Positions 16,422 to 25,448 of a stretch of DNA of 64,000 nt are shown in pieces. The notes under the pieces were generated by a model, which worked only from the letters and a program-made list of their open reading frames with translations, was not told where the DNA came from and ran no database searches. The stretch's first letter is position 1. Every line of letters begins with the position of its first letter. Source of the DNA: Comamonadaceae bacterium (GTDB lineage: Bacteria > Pseudomonadota > Gammaproteobacteria > Burkholderiales > Burkholderiaceae_C); NCBI GenBank assembly GCA_947479935.1, contig CANKBG010000001.1, positions 62,001-126,000 of the forward strand. Direction: 5' to 3'. The position numbers were made by a program, and so were the translations under genes.

Positions 16422-16449
16422 TGACCCCAATTAAGTGACCCCAATTAAG
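16422..16449. repeat. Tandem 14-bp duplication at the ureG stop codon
   Basis: TGACCCCAATTAAG occurs twice in a row (16422-16435 and 16436-16449). The second copy contains the ureG stop codon (16445-16447). A related CCCAATTTGGGG lies about 40 bases away. The 14-base unit may be a small slippage duplication or a remnant of a REP-like sequence. Confidence 0.75.
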
Positions 16450-17098
16450 CGAGCATGCCTTGGGTTTCGATGAAGGTGATGACTTCGGCAAGGCCGGTTT
16501 GGGTTTTGAGGTTGGTCATGACGAAGGGTTTGAGGCCTTTGGGAGTGGTGCGCATGCGGGTGGTATCTGCATGCATCACGCCTAGGTCCGCGCCTACGTA
16601 GGGAGCCAGGTCGGTTTTGTTGATGATGAAGAGGTCGCTTTTGGTAATGCCGGGGCCACCTTTGCGTGGTATTTTTTCACCGGCTGCCACATCGATTACG
16701 TAGATGGTGAGGTCGGACAATTCGGGGCTGAAGGTGGCTGCCAAGTTGTCGCCGCCGCTTTCCACAAACACCACATCGGCGTTGGGAAATTTTTCCAGCA
16801 TGCGGTCAATGGCTTCAAGGTTGATGGACGCGTCTTCGCGGATGGCGGTATGAGGGCAGCCGCCAGTTTCTACGCCCATGATGCGATCTGCTTCCAGTGC
16901 ACCACTGACTGTGAGTAAGCGTTGGTCTTCTTTGGTGTAGATGTCGTTTGTGATGGCCACCAGATCCCATTTTTGGCGCATGCTTTTGCAGAGCATTTCT
17001 AGCAAGGTGGTTTTGCCAGAGCCCACGGGGCCTCCAATGCCGACGCGAAGCGGGGGTAGTTTTTTGGTGCGATGGGGAATGTGGTGCAGTGCGGTCAT
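16445..17098 (-). CDS. ureG: Urease accessory GTPase UreG
   Basis: 217 residues. The P-loop [11 protein letters not shown] lies near residue 20, followed by [14 protein letters not shown], the CPH metal motif in [32 protein letters not shown], and [13 protein letters not shown] (the NKxD guanine specificity motif). UreG hydrolyses GTP to drive nickel delivery to apo-urease with UreF, UreD and UreE. It is the last gene of the ureA-(ureJ-like)-B-C-E-F-G series; its ATG overlaps the ureF stop by four bases. Confidence 0.97.
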   Translation of the reverse strand: MTALHHIPHRTKKLPPLRVGIGGPVGSGKTTLLEMLCKSMRQKWDLVAITNDIYTKEDQRLLTVSGALEADRIMGVETGGCPHTAIREDASINLEAIDRMLEKFPNADVVFVESGGDNLAATFSPELSDLTIYVIDVAAGEKIPRKGGPGITKSDLFIINKTDLAPYVGADLGVMHADTTRMRTTPKGLKPFVMTNLKTQTGLAEVITFIETQGMLA

Positions 17099-17769
17099 GA
17101 TCTAAAAAGTCGAGAGTATTGTGTTTCGTGTCTGGCAGACATCACGGCCAGCATGGGACAAAAAGCTTGGCGATCGTCATCGCTTAAAGCAATGGCGTTT
17201 TGCACAGCTTCGGGAATTTCGTGGGCCAGTCGGGCCAGTATTTTTTGGCCAGAAATTTGGCCCAAGGGTACTGCTTTAAGCGCCGCTTGTGTCATGTTCT
17301 CGGCCCAACCAAAAGCATAAGCCTGAAGAGCGTTTTCAAGCGGTGCTTTGGCCAATGACAAAGCCAAGGACATGGCCATGGGGTAGGTGGGGCGAAGTTC
17401 GCTGCACAAAGCAAGTGCTTGTGCGGTGGCTTTGTTTTGAATTCGCAGCCAGTCTAAAAGCGAGCGCCCCATCTGCTCTGTTTGCAATCTCATTTCATGG
17501 GTTTCGCGCGTGGCGTGAACCCACGCGCTCAGTTCTTTGAGTCTTGCCATGTTCAAAATTTGCCAAGCAGGAATGGCTTGTGCCATCAGGGCCATGTCGC
17601 CCCGTGCTTGTGACAAGTGAAGTTGATCGGCCAACCAATCTGCACACGAAGATTCATCGTGCACATGTTCGTGATCGATGGCTGCTTCAAGCGCTTCAGA
17701 ATAGGAGAAGCCACCCACTGGCAATGCAGGTGAGGCCAACCAAATGAGTTGCAGAAGCTCAGTGGTCAT
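17095..17769 (-). CDS. ureF: Urease accessory protein UreF
   Basis: About 224 residues. It starts [24 protein letters not shown], the hallmark of UreF (here [15 protein letters not shown]), and contains the helical core with [21 protein letters not shown] near residue 170. UreF binds UreD on apo-urease and gates the UreG GTPase. I use ATG 17769 because the longer reading frame overlaps ureE by 130 bases and adds unrelated sequence. It overlaps ureE by 11 bases and ureG by four. Confidence 0.94.
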   Translation of the reverse strand: MTTELLQLIWLASPALPVGGFSYSEALEAAIDHEHVHDESSCADWLADQLHLSQARGDMALMAQAIPAWQILNMARLKELSAWVHATRETHEMRLQTEQMGRSLLDWLRIQNKATAQALALCSELRPTYPMAMSLALSLAKAPLENALQAYAFGWAENMTQAALKAVPLGQISGQKILARLAHEIPEAVQNAIALSDDDRQAFCPMLAVMSARHETQYSRLFRS

Positions 17770-18313
17770 GCTTGCAGTGCGGGCCGTGAACATGGGGGTG
17801 TTCATCTGCGTGGTCATGTGAATGATCGTGTTCGTGTGAATGTCCAGAACCGCCATGCTTGGCACCGTAGGCACCCCCTTCAGGTTCAAAGGCTTCTTCC
17901 ACGGTGTTCACCATCAAGTGCATAGACCGCAGCATGTCAGCCAACACTGCATCGGGTTCAATTTTAAGGTGATCTGGTTTTAACTCGATGGGCACATGGC
18001 GATTGCCCAAATGGTAAGCAGCCCTTGTGAGGTCAAACGGACTTCCGTGCTGTGGACAGGTGCTAATGCGCAGCAAAGTTTGGGGTGCTGCCGCCACTTT
18101 CACCAAACTTCCATCTTCGGCTACCAACACATCGCCACCCCGCACCACATGTCCGCGCTGCAAAAACACAGACAAAACGCGATTTGTAGAATCGGTCACT
18201 TGGAAGCGACTTTTTTGTCGCACGTCCCAATCCAGTGAAACAGTGGGTGCACGTTTGACCAATGTTGGCGCCAGACCTTGGCCACCGGAAATTAATTTAG
18301 AGCAAGTAAGCAT
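17759..18313 (-). CDS. ureE: Urease nickel metallochaperone UreE
   Basis: 184 residues. The N-terminal domain contains [12 protein letters not shown] and a beta-rich core ([22 protein letters not shown]). The second, ferredoxin-like domain includes [14 protein letters not shown], the UreE signature with the nickel-binding histidine, and the C-terminus is a histidine-rich tail (about 15 His in the last 32 residues, as in [18 protein letters not shown]). UreE collects Ni2+ and passes it to UreG and urease. The tail suggests nickel storage capacity. It lies 42 bases downstream of ureC. Confidence 0.96.
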   Translation of the reverse strand: MLTCSKLISGGQGLAPTLVKRAPTVSLDWDVRQKSRFQVTDSTNRVLSVFLQRGHVVRGGDVLVAEDGSLVKVAAAPQTLLRISTCPQHGSPFDLTRAAYHLGNRHVPIELKPDHLKIEPDAVLADMLRSMHLMVNTVEEAFEPEGGAYGAKHGGSGHSHEHDHSHDHADEHPHVHGPHCKHDH

Positions 18314-18355
18314 TCAATCCATCAAATAAAAACCAAGCACATCAGAGTCTGTGCA

Positions 18356-20074
18356 TCAGAATAAGAAATAACGCTGCGTCATGGGTAAACTAACGGCAGG
18401 TTCGCACGTTAGCAATAAACCGTCTGCACGCACCGCATAAGTTTGGGCATCCACTTCCATCTTGGGTGTGTAGTCATTGTGAATCATGTGGCGTTTGCCC
18501 ACACCTCGAATACCTTTAACGGCAGACAGTGTTTTCTGCAAACCATATTGTTGCCCGATGCCTGCGGCCATGCCGGCTTGAGATACAAATGTGAGAGAGC
18601 CGCGGGCCAGTGCACCACCATAACTGCCAAACATAGGTCGATAGTGAACTGGCTGAGGCGTTGGAATGGAAGCGTTGGGGTCACCCATGGCGGCCATGGC
18701 AATGAAGCCGCCTTTCATGATGATGGCAGGTTTCACACCAAAGAAGGCGGGTTTCCAAATCACCAAGTCAGCCCACTTGCCTGCTTCTATGCTGCCCACT
18801 TCATGGCTGATACCGTGCGCAATGGCAGGGTTGATGCTGAGCTTAGCCATGTAGCGTTTCACGCGTGCATTGTCATGACGCTCAGTGTCGCCTGGTAACT
18901 TGCCACGCTGCATTTTCATTTTGTGGGCGGTTTGCCAGCATCGCAAAATGACTTCTCCCACGCGGCCCATGGCTTGACTGTCTGAACTGAACATGCTGAT
19001 AGCGCCGAGGTCATGCAGGATGTCTTCTGCTGCAATGGTTTCTTTGCGAATACGGCTTTCTGCAAAGGCCAAGTCTTCCGCTATAGAAGGGTCGAGGTGG
19101 TGGCAGACCATCAACATGTCAACGTGTTCGTCAAGGGTGTTGATGGTGTAGGGGCGTGTGGGATTGGTGGAGGAGGGCAGCACATTGGCTTCGCCCACCA
19201 CTTTCAAAATGTCGGGGGCATGGCCACCTCCGGCACCCTCGGTGTGGAAGGTGTGAATGGTGCGACCTTTGAACGCGGCCACGGTGTCTTCCACAAAACC
19301 TGATTCGTTCAAGGTGTCGGTGTGAATGGCCACTTGCACATCTGTTTCTTCAGCCACGTTCAAGCAGTTGTCGATGGCTGCAGGTGTGGTGCCCCAGTCT
19401 TCGTGAAGTTTGAGGCCGATGGCGCCGGCCTTGATTTGTTCGTGCAATGAAGCAGGCAGGGCGGCATTGCCTTTGCCCAAGAAGCCGAGGTTCATGGGAA
19501 ACGCATCGGCTGCTTGCATCATGCGTTCAATGTTGTGGGGCCCAGGGGTGCAGGTGGTTGCAAAGGTGCCAGTGGCGGGGCCAGTGCCGCCACCTAACAT
19601 CGTAGTGATGCCACTCGACAAAGCTTCCTCAATTTGTTGGGGTGCAATGAAGTGAATGTGGGTGTCAATGCCGCCAGCAGTGACGATCATGCCTTCACAA
19701 CTGATGATTTCAGTGCCTGGGCCAATGATGATGTCCACCCCAGGTTGCGTGTCAGGGTTGCCTGCTTTGCCAATGGCTGCAATCCGATTGCCTTTGAGGC
19801 CAATGTCGGCTTTCACAATGCCCCAGTGGTCGATGATGAGTGCATTGGTGAGCACGCAGTCCATGGCACCTTCTGAATTGGTGCGTTGCGATTGGGACAT
19901 GCCATCGCGAATGGTTTTGCCGCCGCCAAATTTCACCTCTTCGCCATAGCTACCTGCTTGCAATGTGAAATCTTTTTCGACTTCAATGATCAAGTCGGTG
20001 TCGGCCAAGCGAACACGGTCGCCCACCGTGGGGCCAAACATTTCTGCATAAGCGCGTTTGTTAATCTGGGCCAT
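18356..20074 (-). CDS. ureC: Urease subunit alpha
   Basis: About 572 residues, the catalytic subunit hydrolysing urea to ammonia and carbamate. It has the nickel ligands HIHFIAPQQ (HxH), the carbamylated lysine in [26 protein letters not shown] and [15 protein letters not shown], the flap segment [22 protein letters not shown] with its cysteine and histidines, and [15 protein letters not shown] chose ATG 20074 ([16 protein letters not shown]), the usual family start, one base after the ureB stop. All active-site residues appear present. Confidence 0.97.
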   Translation of the reverse strand: MAQINKRAYAEMFGPTVGDRVRLADTDLIIEVEKDFTLQAGSYGEEVKFGGGKTIRDGMSQSQRTNSEGAMDCVLTNALIIDHWGIVKADIGLKGNRIAAIGKAGNPDTQPGVDIIIGPGTEIISCEGMIVTAGGIDTHIHFIAPQQIEEALSSGITTMLGGGTGPATGTFATTCTPGPHNIERMMQAADAFPMNLGFLGKGNAALPASLHEQIKAGAIGLKLHEDWGTTPAAIDNCLNVAEETDVQVAIHTDTLNESGFVEDTVAAFKGRTIHTFHTEGAGGGHAPDILKVVGEANVLPSSTNPTRPYTINTLDEHVDMLMVCHHLDPSIAEDLAFAESRIRKETIAAEDILHDLGAISMFSSDSQAMGRVGEVILRCWQTAHKMKMQRGKLPGDTERHDNARVKRYMAKLSINPAIAHGISHEVGSIEAGKWADLVIWKPAFFGVKPAIIMKGGFIAMAAMGDPNASIPTPQPVHYRPMFGSYGGALARGSLTFVSQAGMAAGIGQQYGLQKTLSAVKGIRGVGKRHMIHNDYTPKMEVDAQTYAVRADGLLLTCEPAVSLPMTQRYFLF

Positions 20075-20075
20075 G

Positions 20076-20405
20076 TTAGGAAGCTTTCTTGAAAGGTGCG
20101 TCAAGGGCGCCGTTGGTCAGGGCTCTAAAGCCATAGATCACGCGGTCACCCGCGTAGTCGACCAATTCCACGGTACGTTGCTGCCCAGGTTCGAATCTCA
20201 CGGCGGTGCCTGAGGCAATGTTGAGTCGCATGCCGTGAGCCGCGGGGCGATCAAATTTCAGACCGCCATTGGTCTCAGCAAAATGATAGTGAGAGCCAAC
20301 TTGAATGGGCCGATCGCTGGTGTTTTGAACCACCAGAGTGCAGGTTCTTCTGCCAACGTTCAGATTGTGTTGACCTTCGTCAATGAGGAGTTCGCCAGGT
20401 GTCAT
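20076..20405 (-). CDS. ureB: Urease subunit beta
   Basis: About 109 residues. It begins [20 protein letters not shown] and contains [19 protein letters not shown] and [18 protein letters not shown], the standard beta-subunit sequence. With ureA and ureC it forms the (alpha-beta-gamma)3 bacterial urease. ATG 20405 matches the family start, lying ten bases after the small ureJ-like gene; a longer frame (from 20447) overlaps that gene. The beta subunit is separate from gamma, as usual in Burkholderiales. Confidence 0.96.
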   Translation of the reverse strand: MTPGELLIDEGQHNLNVGRRTCTLVVQNTSDRPIQVGSHYHFAETNGGLKFDRPAAHGMRLNIASGTAVRFEPGQQRTVELVDYAGDRVIYGFRALTNGALDAPFKKAS

Positions 20406-20415
20406 GGGTAGACTT

Positions 20416-20712
20416 TCAAACTTGAGTGAACCAGTAAATGAACACAAGGATGCTGGCGGTGCAGAGTGAACCCAAGATCAAGGCGCGTGAATTGCTTGCA
20501 TGAGCTTTGATGTGTTGGGCAATGCCCATGCCGCCAAACTTGACGAAAGCAGTGACCGCGATGAAACCAATGACATAGCTCATGAAGTCAGAGGGGTGGG
20601 CGCCGGCTCCATGTGGCTCGCCATGGCCCGCGTGCGCAAACGCCATGCGCGTGCCGCACATCACCAGTGCCAGTGTGATGAGTTTGAGAGTCAGACTTAG
20701 CTTGTGGGTCAT
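20416..20712 (-). CDS. Short histidine-rich membrane protein, possible half-size HupE/UreJ
   Basis: 98 residues between ureA and ureB, where related bacteria often carry ureJ (a HupE-type nickel permease of about 190-200 residues). A signal peptide ends in AFA; the mature start is histidine-rich ([13 protein letters not shown]). Then come [20 protein letters not shown] and a final helix [17 protein letters not shown]. The histidine stretch followed by the Y..GF..ATA.....G pattern resembles the C-terminal half of HupE/UreJ, while the N-terminal permease half (HPxxGxDH) is absent. It has GGAG before the ATG and fits snugly in the operon, so it is probably a real gene. A nickel-related role is an inference from context. 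Confidence 0.7.
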   Translation of the reverse strand: MTHKLSLTLKLITLALVMCGTRMAFAHAGHGEPHGAGAHPSDFMSYVIGFIAVTAFVKFGGMGIAQHIKAHASNSRALILGSLCTASILVFIYWFTQV

Positions 20713-20742
20713 AAAAGCTCCAATGATTGAAACAGCAGTTAA

Positions 20743-21045
20743 TTAAACAATGGGTTGATGAACAGTGACCAATTTTGTGCCGTCCGGAAAAGTGGCTTCC
20801 ACTTGAATATCGGGAATCATTTCTGAAATGCCATCCATCACATCGCTGCGGGTAAGCAGACCCCGGCCTTCGCTCATGAGTTGGGCCACTGTTTTGCCAT
20901 CCCTAGCGCCTTCCATGACGGCAGCACTGATGAAGGCCACAGCTTCTGGATAGTTCAGTTTGAGTCCGCGGGCTTTTCTTCGCTCTGCCAATAGGGCGGC
21001 TGTAAAAATCAGCAGTTTGTCTTTTTCGCGTGGGGTGAGTTCCAT
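20743..21045 (-). CDS. ureA: Urease subunit gamma
   Basis: 100 residues, the standard length. It begins [23 protein letters not shown] and has [38 protein letters not shown] and the C-terminal [17 protein letters not shown]. It is the first gene of the urease operon, divergent from urtA. A -24/-12-like motif lies about 45-60 bases upstream, suggesting nitrogen control. ureD, which usually precedes ureA, is not here but at 27033-27863. Confidence 0.97.
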   Translation of the reverse strand: MELTPREKDKLLIFTAALLAERRKARGLKLNYPEAVAFISAAVMEGARDGKTVAQLMSEGRGLLTRSDVMDGISEMIPDIQVEATFPDGTKLVTVHQPIV

Positions 21046-21087
21046 GGTGCACTAGATTTAATAGGTTCAGATTCAAGCTTAACTCAA

Positions 21088-21103
21088 GCAACATGCATGC
21101 CCC
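21088..21103 (-). promoter_or_regulatory. Probable sigma-54 promoter of the urease operon
   Basis: On the minus strand the sequence GGGCATGCATGTTGCT matches the -24/-12 consensus TGGCAY-N5-TTGCW except at the first base. The conserved GG (21101-21100) and GC (21089-21088) have the required spacing. Transcription would begin near 21076, about 30 bases before the ureA ATG. Confidence 0.55.
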
Positions 21104-21127
21104 AAGAAAAAACACTGACAGAAAGGC

Positions 21128-21153
21128 GCACCGCTTGGGTGCGGTGCTTTTTT
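21128..21153 (+). promoter_or_regulatory. NtrC-like dyad that can also fold as a terminator hairpin
   Basis: This lies in the 325-base divergent region between ureA and urtA. GCACCGCTTGGGTGC (21128-21142) fits the NtrC enhancer half-sites GCACC-N5-GGTGC. The same bases also allow a 7-bp stem, GCACCGC with GCGGTGC (21128-21147), followed by six T. As an enhancer it would sit between two sigma-54 promoters. As a plus-strand terminator it would end an unannotated short transcript. The rest of the divergent region shows no open frame I can support. Confidence 0.5.
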
Positions 21154-21286
21154 GGTGCTGAGAACCCATTTGCGCACAAATTTGGGTCATTTTTTGACTT
21201 GCTTGTGCATGTGAAGGCGGGATTTTGTTCTTTTATTCAGTGCTTTCGCAAGCTTTTCACTCTGAACTCAAGTGGAAGCAGAAGGT

Positions 21287-21302
21287 TGGCACAGCCTTTG
21301 CA
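21287..21302 (+). promoter_or_regulatory. Sigma-54 promoter of urtA
   Basis: TGGCACAGCCTTTGCA is an exact match to the -24/-12 consensus TGGCAC-N5-TTGCA. The GG-to-GC spacing is right. Transcription would begin near 21313, leaving a leader of about 58 bases before the urtA ATG. This indicates RpoN/NtrC-dependent expression under nitrogen limitation. Confidence 0.8.
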
Positions 21303-21370
21303 GAGCAAAGGAAAGCGTTGCAGTTCTTCGCTTGTTTACCAACCTTCCTTTTATTGATTGGAGTGCTCTT

Positions 21371-22645
21371 ATGTTGAATCGTCGTGGCAATCTCAAAGCC
21401 TTGGCTCTTGCATCTGCTCTCGTGGCAGGTGGCTTGTCTTTCTCTGTTCAAGCTCAAACGTCTAACACCATCAAAGTGGGCATTTTGCACAGCTTGTCTG
21501 GCACCATGGCTATCTCTGAAACGGTGTTGAAAGACACTGTGTTGATGGCCATCGATGAGATCAACGCCAAAGGCGGTGTGTTGGGCAAGAAATTGGAACC
21601 CGTGGTGGTCGACCCCGCTTCCAACTGGCCGCTGTTTGCTGAAAAAACGAAACAACTTTTGGGTCAAGACAAAGTTTCCGTCATCTTCGGTTGCTGGACT
21701 TCGGTGTCACGTAAATCTGTATTGCCCGTGGTTGAAGAAATGAACGGCTTGCTGTTTTACCCCGTGCAATACGAAGGTGAAGAGCTGTCCAAGAATGTGT
21801 TCTACACAGGTGCAGCACCTAATCAACAAGCCATTCCTGCGGTTGACTATTTGATGAGCAAAGACGGTGGCGCTGCCAAGCGTTGGGTATTGCTCGGTAC
21901 CGACTATGTGTACCCACGTACCACCAACAAAATTTTGCGCGCTTACCTCAAGAGCAAAGGCGTGAAAGATTCTGACATCGATGAGAAGTACACACCCTTC
22001 GGTCACTCAGACTATCAAACCATTGTGGCTGACGTAAAGAAATTTGCCGCTGGTGGCAAAACAGCGGTGGTGTCTACCATCAACGGTGACTCTAACGTGC
22101 CTTTCTACAAAGAGTTGGGCAACGCTGGCTTGAAGGCCAAAGACGTGCCTGTGGTTGCGTTCTCAGTGGGTGAAGAAGAGCTGCGCGGCGTTGACACCAA
22201 GCCTTTGGTCGGTCACTTGGCTGCATGGAACTACTTCATGAGCATCAAGAACCCTGCCAATGACGAGTTCACTAAAAAGTGGGGCACTTATGCCAAGGCC
22301 AAGAACATTGCCGGTCACAAAGACAAGCCTTTGACCAATGACCCCATGGAAGCGACTTACATTGGCATCAACATGTGGAAACAAGCCGTTGAGAAAGCCA
22401 AGACAACGGATGTAGACAAAGTGATTGCTGCCATGGCAGGCCAAACCTTCACTGCGCCAAGCGGTATTACCTCCAAGATGGATGAGAAAAATCACCACTT
22501 GCATAAGTCAGTGTTCATTGGCGAAATCAAGGCGGACGGCCAATTCAACGTGGTTTGGAAAACACCAGGCCCTGTGAAAGCCAAGCCATGGAGCCCTTAC
22601 ATTCCCGGTAACGACGTGAAGCCTGACGAACCCGTCAAGAAGTAA
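21371..22645 (+). CDS. urtA: Urea ABC transporter substrate-binding protein UrtA
   Basis: About 424 residues, periplasmic. Signal peptide LASALVAGGLSFSVQA, then the FmdD/UrtA-type binding fold: TIKVGILHSLSGTMAISE, VFGCWTSVSRKSVLPVVEEMNGLLFYPVQYEGEE (in parts GCWTSVSRKSVLPV and FYPVQYEGEE) and TGAAPNQQAIPAVDYL, all specific for urea binding proteins. The start ATG 21371 has GGAG seven bases upstream; a longer frame would include the promoter region. It is the first gene of urtABCDE, separated from urtB by a strong terminator hairpin, so it is likely made in excess over the permease. Confidence 0.97.
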   Translation: MLNRRGNLKALALASALVAGGLSFSVQAQTSNTIKVGILHSLSGTMAISETVLKDTVLMAIDEINAKGGVLGKKLEPVVVDPASNWPLFAEKTKQLLGQDKVSVIFGCWTSVSRKSVLPVVEEMNGLLFYPVQYEGEELSKNVFYTGAAPNQQAIPAVDYLMSKDGGAAKRWVLLGTDYVYPRTTNKILRAYLKSKGVKDSDIDEKYTPFGHSDYQTIVADVKKFAAGGKTAVVSTINGDSNVPFYKELGNAGLKAKDVPVVAFSVGEEELRGVDTKPLVGHLAAWNYFMSIKNPANDEFTKKWGTYAKAKNIAGHKDKPLTNDPMEATYIGINMWKQAVEKAKTTDVDKVIAAMAGQTFTAPSGITSKMDEKNHHLHKSVFIGEIKADGQFNVVWKTPGPVKAKPWSPYIPGNDVKPDEPVKK

Positions 22646-22662
22646 TTTCTGAAGCTAGCCCT

Positions 22663-22697
22663 AGAGGAAGGACGGCTTCGTCCTTCCTCTTTTTTTT
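22663..22697 (+). terminator. Strong intrinsic terminator between urtA and urtB
   Basis: AGAGGAAGGACG (22663-22674) and CGTCCTTCCTCT (22679-22690) pair perfectly over 12 bp around a GCTT loop, followed by seven more T. The T-run ends two bases before the first possible urtB start. It should cut most transcripts after urtA, with partial read-through into urtBCDE. Confidence 0.88.
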
Positions 22698-22699
22698 GA

Positions 22700-24328
22700 A
22701 TGTCGCAAAGACAAAACATGATTCGATTCAGAACTTGGCCAGTGATTTTTTTACTGGTGACACTCTTGGCAATGGCTTTATTGGCCAGCCCTGCAAAGGC
22801 GATGAGTCTTGCGGAGATGAAGGGGTTGGTTGAAGGCGACACCGATCAAAGAATTGAGACCCTGAACAAAGTGGTTGCGCAGGGCGATGAAAATACCTTG
22901 GTATTTTTGCAAGCTTTGGCTGACGATGCCGTCAAAGTTGCAGGGGACAAAATTTGGATTGTGCGCGACAGCTTGGGTGCTGGCAAAGCACTGGATCCGC
23001 TAACGGGACAAAAGGCGGATTTACCAGCCGATGCGCAAGATGTTGTGAGCAACAACCGTTTTCGCAGTGAAATTGAAACTGCTTTGGCGGCTTTGAAGCT
23101 GTTTAGCAGCGACATGAAAATGCGTCAACAAGCTGCCAAAGCGTTGCTCAAAGAACCAGACGCAAGCAAGATTCCTATTTTGATCAAGGCGTTGGCACAA
23201 GAGCAAGATGTCAATATTCAAAATCTTTTGCAACTGGCCAAGGCGGCCGCGCAATTGGGCGATGCCGATGTGGCTGTTCGCTTAGAAGCCGCGCAACGAT
23301 TGGCTGAAAGCCAAACACCTGATACGCAATTGCTTTTGAACCAGCGCTTGGCCGAAGAGACCGATGCGCAAGTGAAGGCGCAACTCAAAAAATCACTCGC
23401 AGCCATTGAAGGTGCTCTGAAAACGGGTGAACGCTTGGGTGCACTGTTCACAGGCATCAGCTTGGGTTCAATTTTGTTGTTGGTGGCACTGGGCTTGGCC
23501 ATTACCTATGGCCTCATGGGTGTGATCAACATGGCTCACGGCGAGCTCATGATGATTGGCGCTTATGCCACCTATGTGGTTCAGTTGCTGTTCCGTCAAT
23601 ACCTGCCAGATTATTTTGATGCTTATTTGTTGTTGGCCGTACCCCTGTCGTTTTTGGCATCTGCTTTGGTCGGTGCATTTTTAGAGCGGACTGTCTTGCG
23701 CTTTTTGTATGGCCGACCGCTGGAGTCCTTGTTGGCTACTTGGGGCATTAGCTTGATATTGATGCAAGCTGTTCGCTCCTTATTTGGCGCGCAAAACGTA
23801 GGGGTTGAAAACCCGGCTTGGATGAGTGGTGGTATTCAGGTTCTGTCTAATTTAAGCTTGCCCTATAACCGTTTGGTCATCATTGGATTTGCGGTGGCTG
23901 TGCTGCTTGCCATGACCCTGGTCATTGGCAAAACGCGCTTGGGCTTGTTCGTGCGCGGTGTGACGCAAAACAGGCCCATGGCGTCGTGCATGGGTGTGAA
24001 TACCGCACGCATTGACACATATGCATTTGCGCTAGGTTCTGGTATTGCAGGCTTGGCCGGCTGCGCCCTGAGTCAAGTCGGCAATGTCGGTCCTGATTTA
24101 GGTCAAAGTTACATCGTGGATGCCTTCATGGTGGTTGTTTTGGGTGGCGTGGGTCAGTTGGCCGGTACCGTTTATGCGGCGCTTGGACTGGGCTTGGTTA
24201 ACAAGTTGTTAGAGGGCGTGACTGGCGCCGTGCTTGCCAAAATTTGTGTACTGGTGTTCATCATCATCTTCATTCAAAAACGCCCACAAGGTATTTTTGC
24301 CATGAAGGGTCGGAGTGCGGAGGCTTGA
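22700..24328 (+). CDS. urtB: Urea ABC transporter permease UrtB
   Basis: 542 residues, longer than ordinary LivH permeases because UrtB has an extra N-terminal exported domain. Signal peptide (FLLVTLLAMALLASPAKA), a helical HEAT-like periplasmic region to about residue 245, then LivH-type membrane helices with ALGLAITYGLMGVINMAHGELMMIGAYATY (in short VINMAHGELMMIGAYATY) and GGVGQLAGTVYAALGLG. It forms the channel with UrtC. ATG 22700 lies just after the terminator and lacks a clear Shine-Dalgarno; ATG 22718 is the alternative start. It is followed by urtC after one base. Confidence 0.95.
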   Translation: MSQRQNMIRFRTWPVIFLLVTLLAMALLASPAKAMSLAEMKGLVEGDTDQRIETLNKVVAQGDENTLVFLQALADDAVKVAGDKIWIVRDSLGAGKALDPLTGQKADLPADAQDVVSNNRFRSEIETALAALKLFSSDMKMRQQAAKALLKEPDASKIPILIKALAQEQDVNIQNLLQLAKAAAQLGDADVAVRLEAAQRLAESQTPDTQLLLNQRLAEETDAQVKAQLKKSLAAIEGALKTGERLGALFTGISLGSILLLVALGLAITYGLMGVINMAHGELMMIGAYATYVVQLLFRQYLPDYFDAYLLLAVPLSFLASALVGAFLERTVLRFLYGRPLESLLATWGISLILMQAVRSLFGAQNVGVENPAWMSGGIQVLSNLSLPYNRLVIIGFAVAVLLAMTLVIGKTRLGLFVRGVTQNRPMASCMGVNTARIDTYAFALGSGIAGLAGCALSQVGNVGPDLGQSYIVDAFMVVVLGGVGQLAGTVYAALGLGLVNKLLEGVTGAVLAKICVLVFIIIFIQKRPQGIFAMKGRSAEA

Positions 24329-24329
24329 G

Positions 24330-25448
24330 ATGACTACTTTGAACCCGTCAAAAATTGTATTGCCAGGCCGTGAGCCTTTGTTCACTCGTTCTGGATGGTC
24401 TGCCTTTCTGCTGGCGCTGTTTTTTGTAGGCTTGTGTGTGCCATTGATGAATTTGGTGGTGCCCCAAGGACACTGGTTGCACTTCAGCGATTACGCGATC
24501 AGCTTGGTTGGCAAAATCATGTGCTATGCCATCTGCGCACTGGCCATGGACTTGATCTGGGGCTACACGGGCATTTTGTCCTTAGGACATGGTTTGTTCT
24601 TTGCCATTGGTGGCTATGCCATGGGCATGTACCTCATGCGCCAAATTGGCACCGATGGCAATTACAAAAGTAACTTACCCGATTTCATGGTGTTTCTTGA
24701 TTGGAAAGAACTGCCATGGCACTGGTCACTGTCTGACAGTTTCGTAGCTACCTTGTTTTTAATTGTGCTGGTACCTGCGCTGGTGTCGGGTGTGTTTGGC
24801 TACTTTGCCTTCAGATCGCGCATCAAGGGTGTGTACTTTTCTATCATCACGCAAGCTATGACGTTTGCGGCCATGTTGTTGTTCTTTAGAAATGAAACAG
24901 GCTTTGGCGGCAACAATGGTTTCACAGACTTCAAGCGGATTTTGGATTTGCCTTTGGCCACGCCCAACATGCGCATGATTTTGTTTGTTTTAACGGGCCT
25001 CACTTTGCTGGGTTTCTTTTTAATGGCGCGCTGGCTCATTCGAAGCAAATTTGGACGCGTGCTTCAAGCCATTCGAGATGCTGAATCGCGTGTGATGTTC
25101 TCGGGCTATTCACCTTTGCCATACAAGCTGAGCATTTGGGTTATTTCTGCTGTGATGTGTGGTGTGGCAGGGGCCTTGTATGTACCGCAAGTGGGCATCA
25201 TCAACCCTGGTGAAATGAGCCCCGCCAACTCTATCGAAATTGCTGTGTGGGCTGCAGTGGGTGGGCGCGGCAGTTTGATTGGACCTGTGGTGGGTGCATT
25301 CTTGGTGAATGGTGCCAAGAGTTGGCTCACTGTGACGGCCCCAGAGTTTTGGTTGTATTTCTTGGGTGCGTTGTTCATTGCAGTGACCTTGTTCTTGCCA
25401 CAAGGTGTGGTTGGCTTGGTGCAGCGCTTTAAAGGAGGTCGTTCGTGA
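24330..25448 (+). CDS. urtC: Urea ABC transporter permease UrtC
   Basis: About 372 residues, LivM-type permease with roughly ten membrane helices. Characteristic segments are ALAMDLIWGYTGILSLGHGLFFAIGGYAMGMYLMR (in part GILSLGHGLFFAIGGYAMG), the long loop GNYKSNLPDFMVFLDW seen in UrtC, and AAVGGRGSLIGPVVGAFLVN. The start ATG 24330 follows GGAGG and overlaps nothing; the stop overlaps the GTG of urtD. Confidence 0.96.
   Translation: MTTLNPSKIVLPGREPLFTRSGWSAFLLALFFVGLCVPLMNLVVPQGHWLHFSDYAISLVGKIMCYAICALAMDLIWGYTGILSLGHGLFFAIGGYAMGMYLMRQIGTDGNYKSNLPDFMVFLDWKELPWHWSLSDSFVATLFLIVLVPALVSGVFGYFAFRSRIKGVYFSIITQAMTFAAMLLFFRNETGFGGNNGFTDFKRILDLPLATPNMRMILFVLTGLTLLGFFLMARWLIRSKFGRVLQAIRDAESRVMFSGYSPLPYKLSIWVISAVMCGVAGALYVPQVGIINPGEMSPANSIEIAVWAAVGGRGSLIGPVVGAFLVNGAKSWLTVTAPEFWLYFLGALFIAVTLFLPQGVVGLVQRFKGGRS

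Noticed and set aside
16346-16450. Insertion sequence or second attachment site beside tRNA-Ser
   Set aside because: There are CCCCAATT-type repeats but no transposase gene, no terminal inverted repeats and no third copy of the 14-base att core.
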